Shown: positions 37,490 through 47,808 of the stretch, one piece after another
How positions within the stretch are numbered: the stretch's first letter is position 1
How the letters are laid out: each line of letters starts with the position of its first letter
Made by a program: the position numbers and the translations under genes
Assembly: GCF_016097415.1 (NCBI RefSeq)
Contig: NZ_JAEHGE010000001.1
Span: forward strand, 1,284,914-1,348,913
Length of the DNA stretch: 64,000 bases
Direction: 5' to 3'
DNA from: a sulfur-oxidizing endosymbiont of Gigantopelta aegis
GTDB lineage: Bacteria; Pseudomonadota; Gammaproteobacteria; GRL18
Notes under the pieces: generated by a model
Seen by the model: only the letters and a program-made list of their open reading frames with translations
Told to the model about the DNA's origin: nothing
Databases searched by the model: none

Positions 37490-40400
37490 ATGGAAAAAAT
37501 TGCGATTATTGGCACGGCCTGCTTATTCCCCGAGGCCGATACACCAGAAGCCTATTGGGAAAATCTGGTTGCCAATAAAGATTCACGGGTTGCCGCAGAT
37601 GCAGAACACATGGGACGTGATCCGGAAGATTATTTTTCTCCAAAAAAAGACACCAAGGATAAGTATTATTGTACGACCGGTGGCTATATTAATGGCTTCC
37701 AATTTAATGCGGATGATTATGACTTAGCCCCTGAAAAATTATCAGGACTGGACAATACTTTTCAATGGGCATTGCATGTCAGCCGTGAGGCTTTAAAAGA
37801 TGCAGGCTACGATCAACAGCAAGATAAGCTTTCTCGTTGCGGTGTTATTTTAGGCAATCTCTCTTTCCCGACCAAAAAATCCAATCAATTATTTTTACCG
37901 CTGTATCATCAAGCAATGGCAAGCCCCTTAAAAGAACTATTGGGCGATCCAAATTTTAAAATGGGCGATAAAACTACGCTTGGCGAAACAGATACCGATG
38001 ATGCTAATGGAATGGTGGCAGGTCATCCTGCCAGTGTGATCAATCAAGCCTTAGCATTGGGCGATGTGTCGATGGTGCTGGATGCTGCCTGTGCATCATC
38101 ACTTTATAGTATGAAACTGGCCTGTTCATATTTACTTTCGGGCAAGGCAGATATGATGTTGGCGGGCGCGGTGAGTGCTGCTGATCCGTGGTTTGTTTCG
38201 TTGGGCTTTTCTACCTTCAAAGCCTTCCCTGAAAATGTGGCCAGTCGTCCATTGGACAAAACCTCATCGGGCTTAAATACCGGTGAAGGTGCCGGTATGT
38301 TTGTCCTCAAACGCTATGATGATGCGCTACGTGATGGTGACCATATTCATGCGCTGATCAGCGGTATTGGACTGTCAAATGATGGCAAGGGTAAATTTGT
38401 TCTGAGTCCCAACGATGCGGGGCAAGAGATTTGTTATGAGCGTGCTTATAATGACTCTGATATTAATCCTGAGGACGTTGATTATATCGAGTGTCATGCC
38501 ACGGGAACACCCTTGGGTGATGCGACTGAAATTCGTTCTATGGAAAATTTCTTTGCCGATAAAGATGTGCATTTTAGCATGGGCACGGCTAAATCTAATT
38601 TTGGTCATTTGCTAACCTCTGCTGGTATGGCAGGCATGCTAAAGATCATTTTATCGATGAAAAATGATTTAATCCCTGCCACCATTAATGTCAACGAGTC
38701 GATGCAATCGGGCAGTGATAAAATTGCTGGCGATAAAATTTTAGCGAAGAATATTCCCTGGCCTAAATCAGCTAGTAGTAGCACTGGCAATAATGATAAT
38801 AATAGCGACAAGAAAATTGCCGCGATTAGTGCTTTTGGTTTTGGTGGCACCAATGCACACCTGATTATGGAAGAGCATATTACTGGTGACGAAAAAATGC
38901 CAGCAAGCGCTAAGCAAGCACTAAAAAATCAGCCCTCTATAAAAAGTGAAAAGATCAGCATAGTAGGCATGGGCGCACATTTTGGTCAGAGTGAAAATCT
39001 AGCTGAACTTGAAAATACCATTTATCAATCCAAACAATTACGCTCGGCCTTACCCAAAGATCGCTGGCAGGGCATAGAAAAGGACACGGACTTATTAAAG
39101 CAGTTTGCTGTGACTGAAAATGGAGTGACTCCACAGGGTAACTTTATCAATCAATTTGATTTTGATCACCTGTATTTTAAAATTCCACCTGAAGAACAAG
39201 CTCCTTTATTGCCACAGCAATTATTGATGATGAAGGTCTTAGATGAGGCCTTACAAGATGCGGCCTTACCGAAAGGCGGTAATATTGGTGTGATTGTGGC
39301 GATGGAAATGGACTTGGGTATCCATCAGTTTCGTGGTCGTATTGATGCGGCTTGGCAATTACAGGAAAGCTTGGCCAATAGCAATATTCAACTCAGTGCA
39401 GAACAAGAACAACAATTAACTGAATTGTTGAAAGACAGTTTACATAATGCCGTAGAGATTAATCAGTTTACCAGTTTTATTGGCAATATTATTCCTTGCC
39501 GAATTTGTTCTTTATGGGATTTCTCAGGGCCTGCGTTTACCATTTCATCAGAAGAAAATTCTGTATTCAAAGCATTGGAAGTGGCAAAATTATTTCTTGA
39601 TGCGGGCGAAGTGGATGCCATGGTGGTGGGTGCTGTCGATTTGGCTGGTGGTATCGAACATGTCTATTTACAAAATCAGCGTAATAAAATGTCTGCTAGT
39701 ACCGATGAGACTCAGAGTAATTCTGCTTTTTCTGTTGGTGATGGAACAGCCTGGTCTATCGGTGAAGGGGCGGGTGCGATAGTTTTAAAACGCAATGATC
39801 AAATTACAGATGAGCGAGTTTATGCCCGTATTGAAGGCTTTTCTGGTCGCAGATATGCCAATGCCGATGATGCACAGCAGAGTTTAACTCAGGCAGCAGA
39901 TGAGGCTTTAACTCAGGCCGATATTCAACGTGAAGAAATTGATTATATTGAACTCAATAGTAGTGGTATTGCGCAGCAAGATAAGGCAGAAGTGGATTTA
40001 TTACAGCACTTTTTTTCTGCTGCTCGCACTGATAAAGACAAACCTAAGCAAACGTGTGCCTTGGGAAGTGTTAAAGCTAATATTGGCCATACCTTTGCAG
40101 CATCCGGTATGGCGAGTTTGATTAAAACGTCGCTTTGTTTGTACCAACGTTTCATACCCGGCATTCCAGCCTGGGATAAGCCGCAGAATAAGGATGACTG
40201 GAATGAAGAGCAGTTTCATTTTCCTGCCGATTCTCGTCCCTGGTTATTGAATTCAGAACAAAAGAAACGCTATGCAGCGATTAATAACCTGGGGCAAGAT
40301 AATACTGCCTTTCACCTGATTTTATCTGAGGCAGATAAAAAACAAATACCTAAAAATAATTTCTTTGCTAATTTAACGATGCTGATGTTTCCCATTGTTG

Positions 40401-43400
40401 GTGATAATGAACAAGCATTACAAATTGGACTCAGCACATTAGCGAGTGGGTTATTAATTACTGAATCGTTGCATGAATTGTCACTTAAACAATTGGCAGA
40501 ATTTAAGACTAATAAGAGTAAAGCTTATCGCATTTCCTTATTAGCCAGTTCAGCAGAAGAATTGCAGCGTCAAATCACTGCTGCTCAAAAAGGCATTAGC
40601 TCGGCATTTGAGAGCAATGAAGAATGGTCTACACCTTTAGGTAGCTATTTTACGCCGACACCACAGGCAGCACAGGGTAAAATTGCCTTTGTTTATCCTG
40701 GTGGTTTTAATTCATACATCGGTATGGCAAAAGATATCTTTCACATGTTTCCGGAGGTCGTTGATTTAGTTTCGGAAGCAACCTCCAGCCTAAGAAAAAT
40801 GATGCGTACCCATTATGTTTATACCCAAACATTGGCGACTCCCGACAAAAAAGAATTAAAGCGTCTGGATGCAGTTATGGGTGATGATGCTGTTGCCATG
40901 TTTGAGTCCGGTATTATGGCTTCTATTCTTTATACTAAAGTGATTCAGGATATTCTTGGTGTGCAGCCACAAGCAGCATTTGGTCATAGTATGGGTGAAC
41001 TCTCCATGCTGTTCTCATCGGGTGCTTGGAGCAATACGGACTATATGAGTAATACGCTGCATAATACAGCAACCTTTCAAAATCGTTTGGTGGGTGAGAT
41101 GGAAGTGGTCAGGCAAGCCTGGGATTTACCACCATCACAGCCAGATGAAAAACCGATTTGGGGAACGTATACCCTGAGAACTTCGCCGGAAAAAGCAGCA
41201 GAAGTTTTGGCTGCAGAAGAGCGCGTTTTTCTAATCATTATCAATGCTCCCAATGAGATTGTCATTGCCGGTGATGATGAAGCCTGTAAGCGAGTGGTAA
41301 AAAAACTCAAATGGAAACTCTTCCCTGTACCAATCAAAGATGTAGTCCATAATGAGCTAGTTAAGGCTGAATTTGATGCTCTAAAAAAATTACACTCTAT
41401 GCCAACCACTGACATTGAAGGTGTTGATTTTTATACCGCAGCGGATTACCAGAAAACCGCCATGGAAGAAGAAGTCATTGGCCATAATATTGCTACATTC
41501 TATACCCATAGGGTTGATTTTCCGAAACTGGTTAATCAAGTTTATGATGATGGCGCACGTATCTTTATTGAATTAGGCCCGCAAAGTAGTTGTACCAAAT
41601 GGATTGATGAAAGCCTCAAGACTAAGACACATCTTGCGGTGGGTATTAATCGCAAGGGCGTCAGTGATCACACTTCTTTATTACGCATGGCGGCAAAACT
41701 CAGTAGTCATGGTGTTGACATGGCCTTGGAAAAGCTTTTTCCTAAAACGGAGGCCAAAGAAGCCGTGAAGCCTAGCTTAGTTAAAGCGGTTCTGGTGGGT
41801 AAAAAGCCTTTTGCAGACGTTATCCTCAGTGATGAAAATCGTCAGAAATTCCATCCTAAGAGTAGAACAGCAGATAGCACTAATGTGACTCAACTCAGTG
41901 CAGCAATGCCAAGCAATAAAAAGTCAGCCCGCATTAAAACGACTGGAAAAAATAATGTATTGCCGATCATTCAAAAAAATAGCCAAAAAAATAGTCAGAA
42001 AATAACTACAGCACCCATATCAAAGACTTCGATCGTTGCTGAACAAAAAATTGTTAATTCAGGTTCTAATGCTTTTGTTAATGTCGCACAAAATAGCCAT
42101 CAGGAAACTCAGAGTATGCATAGCACTACAACGAATACCTCTACAACAAATGCTTCATCATTGAATATTTCAAGTTCCAATGCAACGGTTTCAGTCTCCA
42201 CCACTTTAGGCACTTCTATGATAGGTGGATACCAAAGTGATATGTTGAGAAAAATGTTTCAGCATAATATTAAGCTCAGTGAGATGCATGCTGATTTTAT
42301 GGTAGCTAGGCATGATGGTTTGCAGGCATTAACGGCATCGCTGATTAATAGTATTCGCTCACCTGAAAGTGCCCAGACTGCTCTTAAAACTGAGCGCCCA
42401 AGTACTGAAGCAGTAACAACAGCAGCACCAAGAGAAGTCATACAACAACTCTTTCCAACAGAATACAATCAACCTAAAGACATTCTCTACACCGAAGAAG
42501 ATTTGCGGGAATTTGCCTATGGCAAAATTGGCAAAGTCTTTGGCCCTGACTATGACATTATTGATACTTATTCTCGTCGTGTTATGTTGCCAATGGATCC
42601 TTATCTACTCGTTACCCGTGTGACAGAAATGCAGGCGAAGAAGGGGGAATACGTACCTTCTAAAATGACTACGGAATATGATATTCCTCATAATGCCTGG
42701 TATTCCACCGATGGCCAAATCCCTACTTGTATTTGTATTGAATCCGGCCAGTGTGACTTATTATTGATCAGCTACATGGGCATTGATTTTGAAAACAAAG
42801 GTCAATACATGTATCGCTTATTGGATTGCACCTTAACCTTCTTAGACGATCAGCCCAAGGAGGGTCAAACGCTGCGTTATGAAATTTCCATTAATTCTTT
42901 TGCCCAGCATAAAAATAATTTATTGTTTTTCTTTTCCTATGAATGCTTTGTCGGCGACAAAATGATTCTGAAAATGGATAATGGCTGTGCTGGCTTCTTC
43001 TCCGATGAAGAGTTAGCCGTGGGTAAAGGGGTCATTCGTACCAAAGAAGAAATTGAATTGCGTTCTAAAGTGACAAAGTCTTCATTTACCCCCATTTTGC
43101 AATGTCAGAAAACAAGCTTTGATGAAAAAGATATGTTTGCACTGATGGAAGGTGATTTAGCAAGCTGTTATGGTAATCCATCCTACGACAAACAAGGGAC
43201 AAATCCTTCCTTGCATTTCCCTCTGGAAAAAATTCTGATGCTGGATCGTATTACCTCGGTGGATCGCACTGGTGGTTTATGGGGGTTGGGTCAAATTGAA
43301 GCTGAAAAAGAACTGTCACCGGATGAATGGTATTTCACCAGTCATTTCCGTGATGATCCTGTTTTAGCGGGTTCGTTGATGTCAGAAGGCTGTGTACAAT

Positions 43401-44992
43401 TATTACAATTCTTTATGATGTATCTGGGCTTACATACCCAAACCGTTGATGCACGCTTTCAGACCATGCGCAATATTCCCCAGCCGATTCGTTGCCGTGG
43501 TCAGGCTTTGCCAAAAGACCGTTTAATGACTTATCGTTTGGAAGTGACTGAAATTGGTTTATCACCCAAGCCCTATGCGCGTGGTAATGTGGATATCTTA
43601 ATTGATGGTAAAATAGTCGTTGATTTCCGTGATGTATGTTTAGAACTCACTGAGAAAAGTGAAGCAGAGAAACAATTACTAGCATCTGCTCGCTCAGGTG
43701 TGCCCATTAGTGCGCCTGCACCTAAACCTATAATAGAAAATACGATTAAAACGGTGATGCCAAGTTTGAATAAGCTGGATAGTCGTTTGCCAGTGATGCC
43801 GCCAATTGAAGTTAAACCGGCCTTATTCACTGAAGAACAAATTGTACATTTTGCTACGGGTGATATTGAAGCCTGTTTCGGTGCAGAGTTTGCCTTATAC
43901 AAACAGCCACCACCAACACCACAGCATCCACCCAGACGTCCGCCACGTACACCTAATGGCTATTTGCAATTAATGCATCGTGTCATTGATGTCGATGGTG
44001 ATCGTCATGATTTTGACAATACTGTCAAGTGTACCGCAGAATATGATGTGGCACCCGAAGTGTGGTTCTGCGCTGTGAACTCGCATCCTGCTTTTTCCCC
44101 TTACTCAATGCTGATGGAAATCGCTTTACAGCCAAATGGTTTTATTACTTCGCAGATGGGCAGTACACTAATGTACCCCGATACTAATCTGTATTTCCGT
44201 AATCTGGATGGTACAGGGCGTTTGCTGAAAGAAATTGATTTACGTGGCAAGACCATTGTTAATAAGACAAGCATGTATTCGACTTCGGCTGTAATGAATA
44301 ATATTATTCAAAAGTTTACCTTTGAGTTATTGGTGGATGGTGAAACCTTCTACGAAGGTGATGCGGTGTTTGGTTTCTTTAGTGCTGATTCACTTTCCAA
44401 TCAAGTCGGCATGGATAAGGGTAAAAAATTATTGCCCTGGTATAAAGAAGAAGCCAATGCCAATGCGCAATTAATCACTTTTGATCTAAAATCTGCTGAG
44501 GCTCAGCAAGCTCTTTATGCACCTAAAAATAATAAAGCACATTATCATCTTGCCGGTGGCGTCTTAGATTTTATTGATGAAAGCATTGTAGTTGCCGATG
44601 GCGGTAAGTTTGGCAAGGGCTATGTACATTCCATGAAAGTCATTGATCCTACGGATTGGTTTTATCCTTGTCACTTCTATAAGGATCCTGTCATGCCGGG
44701 TTCTTTAGGCGTTGAAGCCATGATTGAATCCATACAGGTATTTGCCTTACAGCAGGATTTGGCTAAAGATTTTATTAATCCTCGTTTTGGATTGGTAGAA
44801 GATGAAGCGAAGTGGACCTATCGTGGACAAATCATACCTGACAACAAAGTCATGACTCTTGAAGTGCACATCAAAGAAATTAGAAAATCAGCAGGACGTA
44901 TTGATATCATTGCTGATGGTAATTTGTGGAAAGATGGTTTGAGAATTTACTCCGTACAATGCATTGGTTTAAGTTTGCAGGAGGCCAAATAA
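37490..44992 (+). CDS. pfaC: Polyunsaturated fatty acid synthase subunit PfaC with fused PfaB-type acyltransferase (KS-CLF-AT-DH-DH)
   Basis: A 2500-residue subunit. Domains: ketosynthase (~1-465, active Cys201 in LDAACASS, VDYIECHATGTPLGD), a chain-length-factor-like second KS (~485-950; the Cys position reads FTISSEENS, so it is inactive), an acyltransferase (~1060-1390, Ser1167 in GHSMGE), a low-complexity Ser/Thr/Asn linker (~1400-1560), and two FabA-like dehydratase double-hotdog units. The catalytic segments of these are TSHFRDDPVLAGSLMSEG (~1950) and CHFYKDPVMPGSLGVEA (~2393). In Shewanella-type clusters the acyltransferase is a separate PfaB; here it is fused, as in myxobacterial Pfa3. 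The ribosome site aaggcggag lies just upstream. Confidence 0.93.
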   Translation: MEKIAIIGTACLFPEADTPEAYWENLVANKDSRVAADAEHMGRDPEDYFSPKKDTKDKYYCTTGGYINGFQFNADDYDLAPEKLSGLDNTFQWALHVSREALKDAGYDQQQDKLSRCGVILGNLSFPTKKSNQLFLPLYHQAMASPLKELLGDPNFKMGDKTTLGETDTDDANGMVAGHPASVINQALALGDVSMVLDAACASSLYSMKLACSYLLSGKADMMLAGAVSAADPWFVSLGFSTFKAFPENVASRPLDKTSSGLNTGEGAGMFVLKRYDDALRDGDHIHALISGIGLSNDGKGKFVLSPNDAGQEICYERAYNDSDINPEDVDYIECHATGTPLGDATEIRSMENFFADKDVHFSMGTAKSNFGHLLTSAGMAGMLKIILSMKNDLIPATINVNESMQSGSDKIAGDKILAKNIPWPKSASSSTGNNDNNSDKKIAAISAFGFGGTNAHLIMEEHITGDEKMPASAKQALKNQPSIKSEKISIVGMGAHFGQSENLAELENTIYQSKQLRSALPKDRWQGIEKDTDLLKQFAVTENGVTPQGNFINQFDFDHLYFKIPPEEQAPLLPQQLLMMKVLDEALQDAALPKGGNIGVIVAMEMDLGIHQFRGRIDAAWQLQESLANSNIQLSAEQEQQLTELLKDSLHNAVEINQFTSFIGNIIPCRICSLWDFSGPAFTISSEENSVFKALEVAKLFLDAGEVDAMVVGAVDLAGGIEHVYLQNQRNKMSASTDETQSNSAFSVGDGTAWSIGEGAGAIVLKRNDQITDERVYARIEGFSGRRYANADDAQQSLTQAADEALTQADIQREEIDYIELNSSGIAQQDKAEVDLLQHFFSAARTDKDKPKQTCALGSVKANIGHTFAASGMASLIKTSLCLYQRFIPGIPAWDKPQNKDDWNEEQFHFPADSRPWLLNSEQKKRYAAINNLGQDNTAFHLILSEADKKQIPKNNFFANLTMLMFPIVGDNEQALQIGLSTLASGLLITESLHELSLKQLAEFKTNKSKAYRISLLASSAEELQRQITAAQKGISSAFESNEEWSTPLGSYFTPTPQAAQGKIAFVYPGGFNSYIGMAKDIFHMFPEVVDLVSEATSSLRKMMRTHYVYTQTLATPDKKELKRLDAVMGDDAVAMFESGIMASILYTKVIQDILGVQPQAAFGHSMGELSMLFSSGAWSNTDYMSNTLHNTATFQNRLVGEMEVVRQAWDLPPSQPDEKPIWGTYTLRTSPEKAAEVLAAEERVFLIIINAPNEIVIAGDDEACKRVVKKLKWKLFPVPIKDVVHNELVKAEFDALKKLHSMPTTDIEGVDFYTAADYQKTAMEEEVIGHNIATFYTHRVDFPKLVNQVYDDGARIFIELGPQSSCTKWIDESLKTKTHLAVGINRKGVSDHTSLLRMAAKLSSHGVDMALEKLFPKTEAKEAVKPSLVKAVLVGKKPFADVILSDENRQKFHPKSRTADSTNVTQLSAAMPSNKKSARIKTTGKNNVLPIIQKNSQKNSQKITTAPISKTSIVAEQKIVNSGSNAFVNVAQNSHQETQSMHSTTTNTSTTNASSLNISSSNATVSVSTTLGTSMIGGYQSDMLRKMFQHNIKLSEMHADFMVARHDGLQALTASLINSIRSPESAQTALKTERPSTEAVTTAAPREVIQQLFPTEYNQPKDILYTEEDLREFAYGKIGKVFGPDYDIIDTYSRRVMLPMDPYLLVTRVTEMQAKKGEYVPSKMTTEYDIPHNAWYSTDGQIPTCICIESGQCDLLLISYMGIDFENKGQYMYRLLDCTLTFLDDQPKEGQTLRYEISINSFAQHKNNLLFFFSYECFVGDKMILKMDNGCAGFFSDEELAVGKGVIRTKEEIELRSKVTKSSFTPILQCQKTSFDEKDMFALMEGDLASCYGNPSYDKQGTNPSLHFPLEKILMLDRITSVDRTGGLWGLGQIEAEKELSPDEWYFTSHFRDDPVLAGSLMSEGCVQLLQFFMMYLGLHTQTVDARFQTMRNIPQPIRCRGQALPKDRLMTYRLEVTEIGLSPKPYARGNVDILIDGKIVVDFRDVCLELTEKSEAEKQLLASARSGVPISAPAPKPIIENTIKTVMPSLNKLDSRLPVMPPIEVKPALFTEEQIVHFATGDIEACFGAEFALYKQPPPTPQHPPRRPPRTPNGYLQLMHRVIDVDGDRHDFDNTVKCTAEYDVAPEVWFCAVNSHPAFSPYSMLMEIALQPNGFITSQMGSTLMYPDTNLYFRNLDGTGRLLKEIDLRGKTIVNKTSMYSTSAVMNNIIQKFTFELLVDGETFYEGDAVFGFFSADSLSNQVGMDKGKKLLPWYKEEANANAQLITFDLKSAEAQQALYAPKNNKAHYHLAGGVLDFIDESIVVADGGKFGKGYVHSMKVIDPTDWFYPCHFYKDPVMPGSLGVEAMIESIQVFALQQDLAKDFINPRFGLVEDEAKWTYRGQIIPDNKVMTLEVHIKEIRKSAGRIDIIADGNLWKDGLRIYSVQCIGLSLQEAK

Positions 44993-44993
44993 T

Positions 44994-46574
44994 ATGCCTG
45001 TTCAAGAACAAGTCAATAATGCACAAAGCGGTTTAAGTTTACAGGGTGCAGAGAATCTACGCGCTTTAGATAAGCCTGTCTATGTGATGCAAGAGTCTAT
45101 ACAAGGCAGCGCACAAATTATTATTAATAACGAAGGCTGTGACGATGTAGCAAAAATCACTGCTTATGTACCGCCTATGATGCCTGAGCAATTAGGCGAT
45201 CCAGCATTTAAAGTCTTCTATGGTGTGAAATATGCCTATATGACAGGTGCGATGGCCAATGGTATTTCTTCAGAAGAAATGGTTATTAGCCTGGGGCAAC
45301 GCAATATTTTAGCTTCATTTGGTGCCGGTGGCTTGGATCTTAATCGTGTTGAATTGGCGATTAAAAAAATTCAAACAGCCTTGCCTAATGGGCCTTATGT
45401 ATTTAATTTTATTCATAATCCATCCGAGCCAGCTATCGAGCAGGGAACTATTGATCTGTATCTTAAATACGGCGTCAATATTATTGAAGCAGCGGCTTTT
45501 TTCAGTTTAACGCCATCATTGGTCTATTATCGTGCTAAGGGCCTGCAACAAGATGCCCAGGGTCAGATTCATATCAATAATAAAATCATTGCCAAAGTTT
45601 CCAGAAGGGAAGTGGCGACTGTTTTTATGCAACCTGCGCCTGAAGAAGTGTTAAACAAACTGATTGCTCAGGGCATGCTGACGCAACAGGAAGCACAATT
45701 GGCTATGCAAGTGCCTATGGCTGATGATATTACTGTGGAAGCCGATTCTGGTGGACATACGGATAATCGTCCCTTGATTTCGTTATTGCCCTCGGTTATT
45801 GCCCTGCGTGATGATATTCAGTCACAACGTCAATATCCAATGGAAATTCGCGTCGGTGCAGGTGGTGGTGTGGGTACCCCCGATGCTGCTCTAGCATGTT
45901 ATATGATGGGTGCAGCTTATGTGGTCACCGGTTCTGTGAATCAAAGCTGTGTTGAAGCAGGGGCTTCTGAGCATACTCGTAAGTTATTAGCACAGGCAGG
46001 CATGGCAGATGTTGTTATGGCGCCGGCTTCAGATATGTTTGAGCGGGGCATTAAACTCCAAGTGCTAAAGAAAGGCACTTTATTCCCCATGCGCGCGCAA
46101 AAATTATATGAACTCTATACCAACTATAATAGTCTGGCTGAAATTCCACCAGTAGAGCTAGAAAAACTGGAAAAACAAATACTGCAAAACTCCGTTGATA
46201 CGATTTGGCAACAAACAGTCGAATTTTTTCAAAAACGTGATCCATCCATTATTGAAAAAGCCATGAATAACCCTAAGAAACAGATGGCGCTCGTCTTTCG
46301 CTGGTATTTGGGTTTATCTTCACGTTGGTCAAATGCGGGTGTCAAAGGGCGTGAGTTTGATTATCAAATTTGGAGTGGTCCGGCAATGGGGGCCTTTAAT
46401 GACTGGGTCGCATCGACTTATCTAAATGATTATAACCAGCGTAAAGTGGCCGATATTGCAGAGCACCTGATGTATGGTGCAGCCTATCAGCACCGTATAC
46501 AAGTGCTAAAAAGTCAGGGCTTATATCTGCCAGCACAATACCAGCGTTATATTCCTTCGACACCGATGCTGTGA
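44994..46574 (+). CDS. pfaD: PUFA synthase trans-acting enoyl reductase
   Basis: A 526-residue flavin enzyme of the nitronate monooxygenase/enoyl reductase TIM-barrel family that reduces the enoyl intermediates during PUFA synthesis. Characteristic segments are LGQRNILASFGAGGLDLNRV, YVFNFIHNPSEPAIEQGTI, EADSGGHTDNRPLISLLPS and IRVGAGGGVGTPDAALACY. The length and the C-terminal helical region (FRWYLGLSSRWSNAGVKGRE) match PfaD. It begins one base after the pfaC stop with an excellent ribosome site (caggagg), so it is co-translated. An intrinsic terminator follows it. Confidence 0.95.
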   Translation: MPVQEQVNNAQSGLSLQGAENLRALDKPVYVMQESIQGSAQIIINNEGCDDVAKITAYVPPMMPEQLGDPAFKVFYGVKYAYMTGAMANGISSEEMVISLGQRNILASFGAGGLDLNRVELAIKKIQTALPNGPYVFNFIHNPSEPAIEQGTIDLYLKYGVNIIEAAAFFSLTPSLVYYRAKGLQQDAQGQIHINNKIIAKVSRREVATVFMQPAPEEVLNKLIAQGMLTQQEAQLAMQVPMADDITVEADSGGHTDNRPLISLLPSVIALRDDIQSQRQYPMEIRVGAGGGVGTPDAALACYMMGAAYVVTGSVNQSCVEAGASEHTRKLLAQAGMADVVMAPASDMFERGIKLQVLKKGTLFPMRAQKLYELYTNYNSLAEIPPVELEKLEKQILQNSVDTIWQQTVEFFQKRDPSIIEKAMNNPKKQMALVFRWYLGLSSRWSNAGVKGREFDYQIWSGPAMGAFNDWVASTYLNDYNQRKVADIAEHLMYGAAYQHRIQVLKSQGLYLPAQYQRYIPSTPML

Positions 46575-46598
46575 GGTTAATGCTTCCCTCTTCTTTAG

Positions 46599-46650
46599 AA
46601 AAGGGATTGAGGAGGTTGCAATTTACATTAACTCCTCTTAATCCCTTTTT
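46599..46650 (+). terminator. Intrinsic terminator after pfaD
   Basis: A stem formed by 46599-46614 and 46632-46650 (aaaagggatt...aatcccttttt with a small bulge) ends in a run of T. It lies 25 bases after the pfaD stop and before pfaE, so pfaE may be partly uncoupled from the synthase genes. Confidence 0.75.
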
Positions 46651-46689
46651 TAAACTGGAAAATTATTATAGCAAAGCCAGTTAATCAAC

Positions 46690-47433
46690 ATGCTCTTAAA
46701 ACTCCCAAACTATCAATTAGATAAAAAAGTTATTGATATCTGGCTCTGCCAACTCAGCGATCTGGAAAACAAAAACGCACTCTTTTTAGAGCAACTCTCA
46801 ACGGAAGAACAAGCTAGGTCAGCACGTTTTAAATTTGCTATTCACCGTAATCGTTTTATTAGCTCTCATGGCTTTATGCGTACGGTCTTAGCAAACTATC
46901 TGCACATAAGGCCCCAACAAATCGAATATAAAAAAGGCGATCAGGGTAAACCATCACTTGCCAACCCAGAAGCAGGGCTAATAGAGTTTAACTTAAGTCA
47001 TACCGAAGATTTGGCCATACTTGCTATCAGTAAGGCATCGGCAGTGGGTATTGATATCGAGCATAATGATCGAAAAACAGATTGGCAGGGCATTTGTAAA
47101 CGTTTTTTTACCGTGAGCGAGCAAGACGCATTATCGGTTTTGCCAGAAGAAGCTCAAGGCAGGGCATTTTTTGATCTATGGACACGAAAAGAAGCTTATA
47201 TGAAAGTATTAGGAACAGGATTGTCCTTATCACCAACAGAATTCACGCTCAGTGTGTATCCGCAAGCACCAAAATTAATCCACCACCATTCAACTAAATT
47301 TCCCGCACTGGAGAAAGTAGGGTTTGCTATGATTGATTTAAGCGAATTATTAAAGACATTAGAAAACTATAGTGCGACTTTAGCTGTGGCTGAAGAAAAT
47401 TTCACCCACCAGCTTTATCAATTTACTGCTTAA
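46690..47433 (+). CDS. pfaE: Sfp-type 4'-phosphopantetheinyl transferase for the PUFA synthase
   Basis: A 247-residue enzyme that loads phosphopantetheine from coenzyme A onto the acyl carrier proteins of PfaA. The family motifs are present: HRNRFISSHGFMRTVLA near the N terminus, FNLSHTEDLAILAI, VGIDIEHNDRK (metal-binding Asp/Glu), and FFDLWTRKEAYMKVLGTGLS (WxxKEA). It follows pfaD after a terminator-like hairpin, and no strong ribosome site is seen. All five enzymatic parts of the pathway are thus present. Confidence 0.93.
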   Translation: MLLKLPNYQLDKKVIDIWLCQLSDLENKNALFLEQLSTEEQARSARFKFAIHRNRFISSHGFMRTVLANYLHIRPQQIEYKKGDQGKPSLANPEAGLIEFNLSHTEDLAILAISKASAVGIDIEHNDRKTDWQGICKRFFTVSEQDALSVLPEEAQGRAFFDLWTRKEAYMKVLGTGLSLSPTEFTLSVYPQAPKLIHHHSTKFPALEKVGFAMIDLSELLKTLENYSATLAVAEENFTHQLYQFTA

Positions 47434-47448
47434 GCTTTCTCTTTATAT

Positions 47449-47781
47449 TTATAACGGTGAATCATAAAAAATATACGGTGTGGAATAACCACTGATTTCA
47501 AAATAAAGCTTTTTCTCACCCGGATCTTTCTTAAAATTTTGATTAGTGTCTAAAATTCCATAGCCATAACGATAGTCTCGGGCAGTATTTCCAGAGGTGC
47601 TTTGTGCTGTTGATAACTTATCAATCTTAATAAAGCGTTTAACCAGCTTTTCACCCATATAAATATCCAGCACACCGTCAGTTCCAGTCCAGTTTTGAAT
47701 AGAACGACTGAATTTATTTTGTGATTCCTGAGTACAGCCTGCTAATACAGCAAGTAATAGAATAGGGAGTAAGTATTTCAT
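47449..47781 (-). CDS. Small lipoprotein of unknown function
   Basis: A 110-residue protein with a lipoprotein signal peptide (lipobox LAGC, Cys near residue 16). The mature part is polar and contains ILDTNQNFKKDPGEKKLYFE, a Asp-rich stretch reminiscent of calcium-binding loops, though not a proven site. It is convergent with pfaE and 27 bases downstream of the methyltransferase gene on the same strand, so the two are probably co-transcribed. I do not recognise a family. Confidence 0.7.
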   Translation of the reverse strand: MKYLLPILLLAVLAGCTQESQNKFSRSIQNWTGTDGVLDIYMGEKLVKRFIKIDKLSTAQSTSGNTARDYRYGYGILDTNQNFKKDPGEKKLYFEISGYSTPYIFYDSPL

Positions 47782-47808
47782 AGTGCGATCTTTCCTTTAA
47801 TAGCGATA

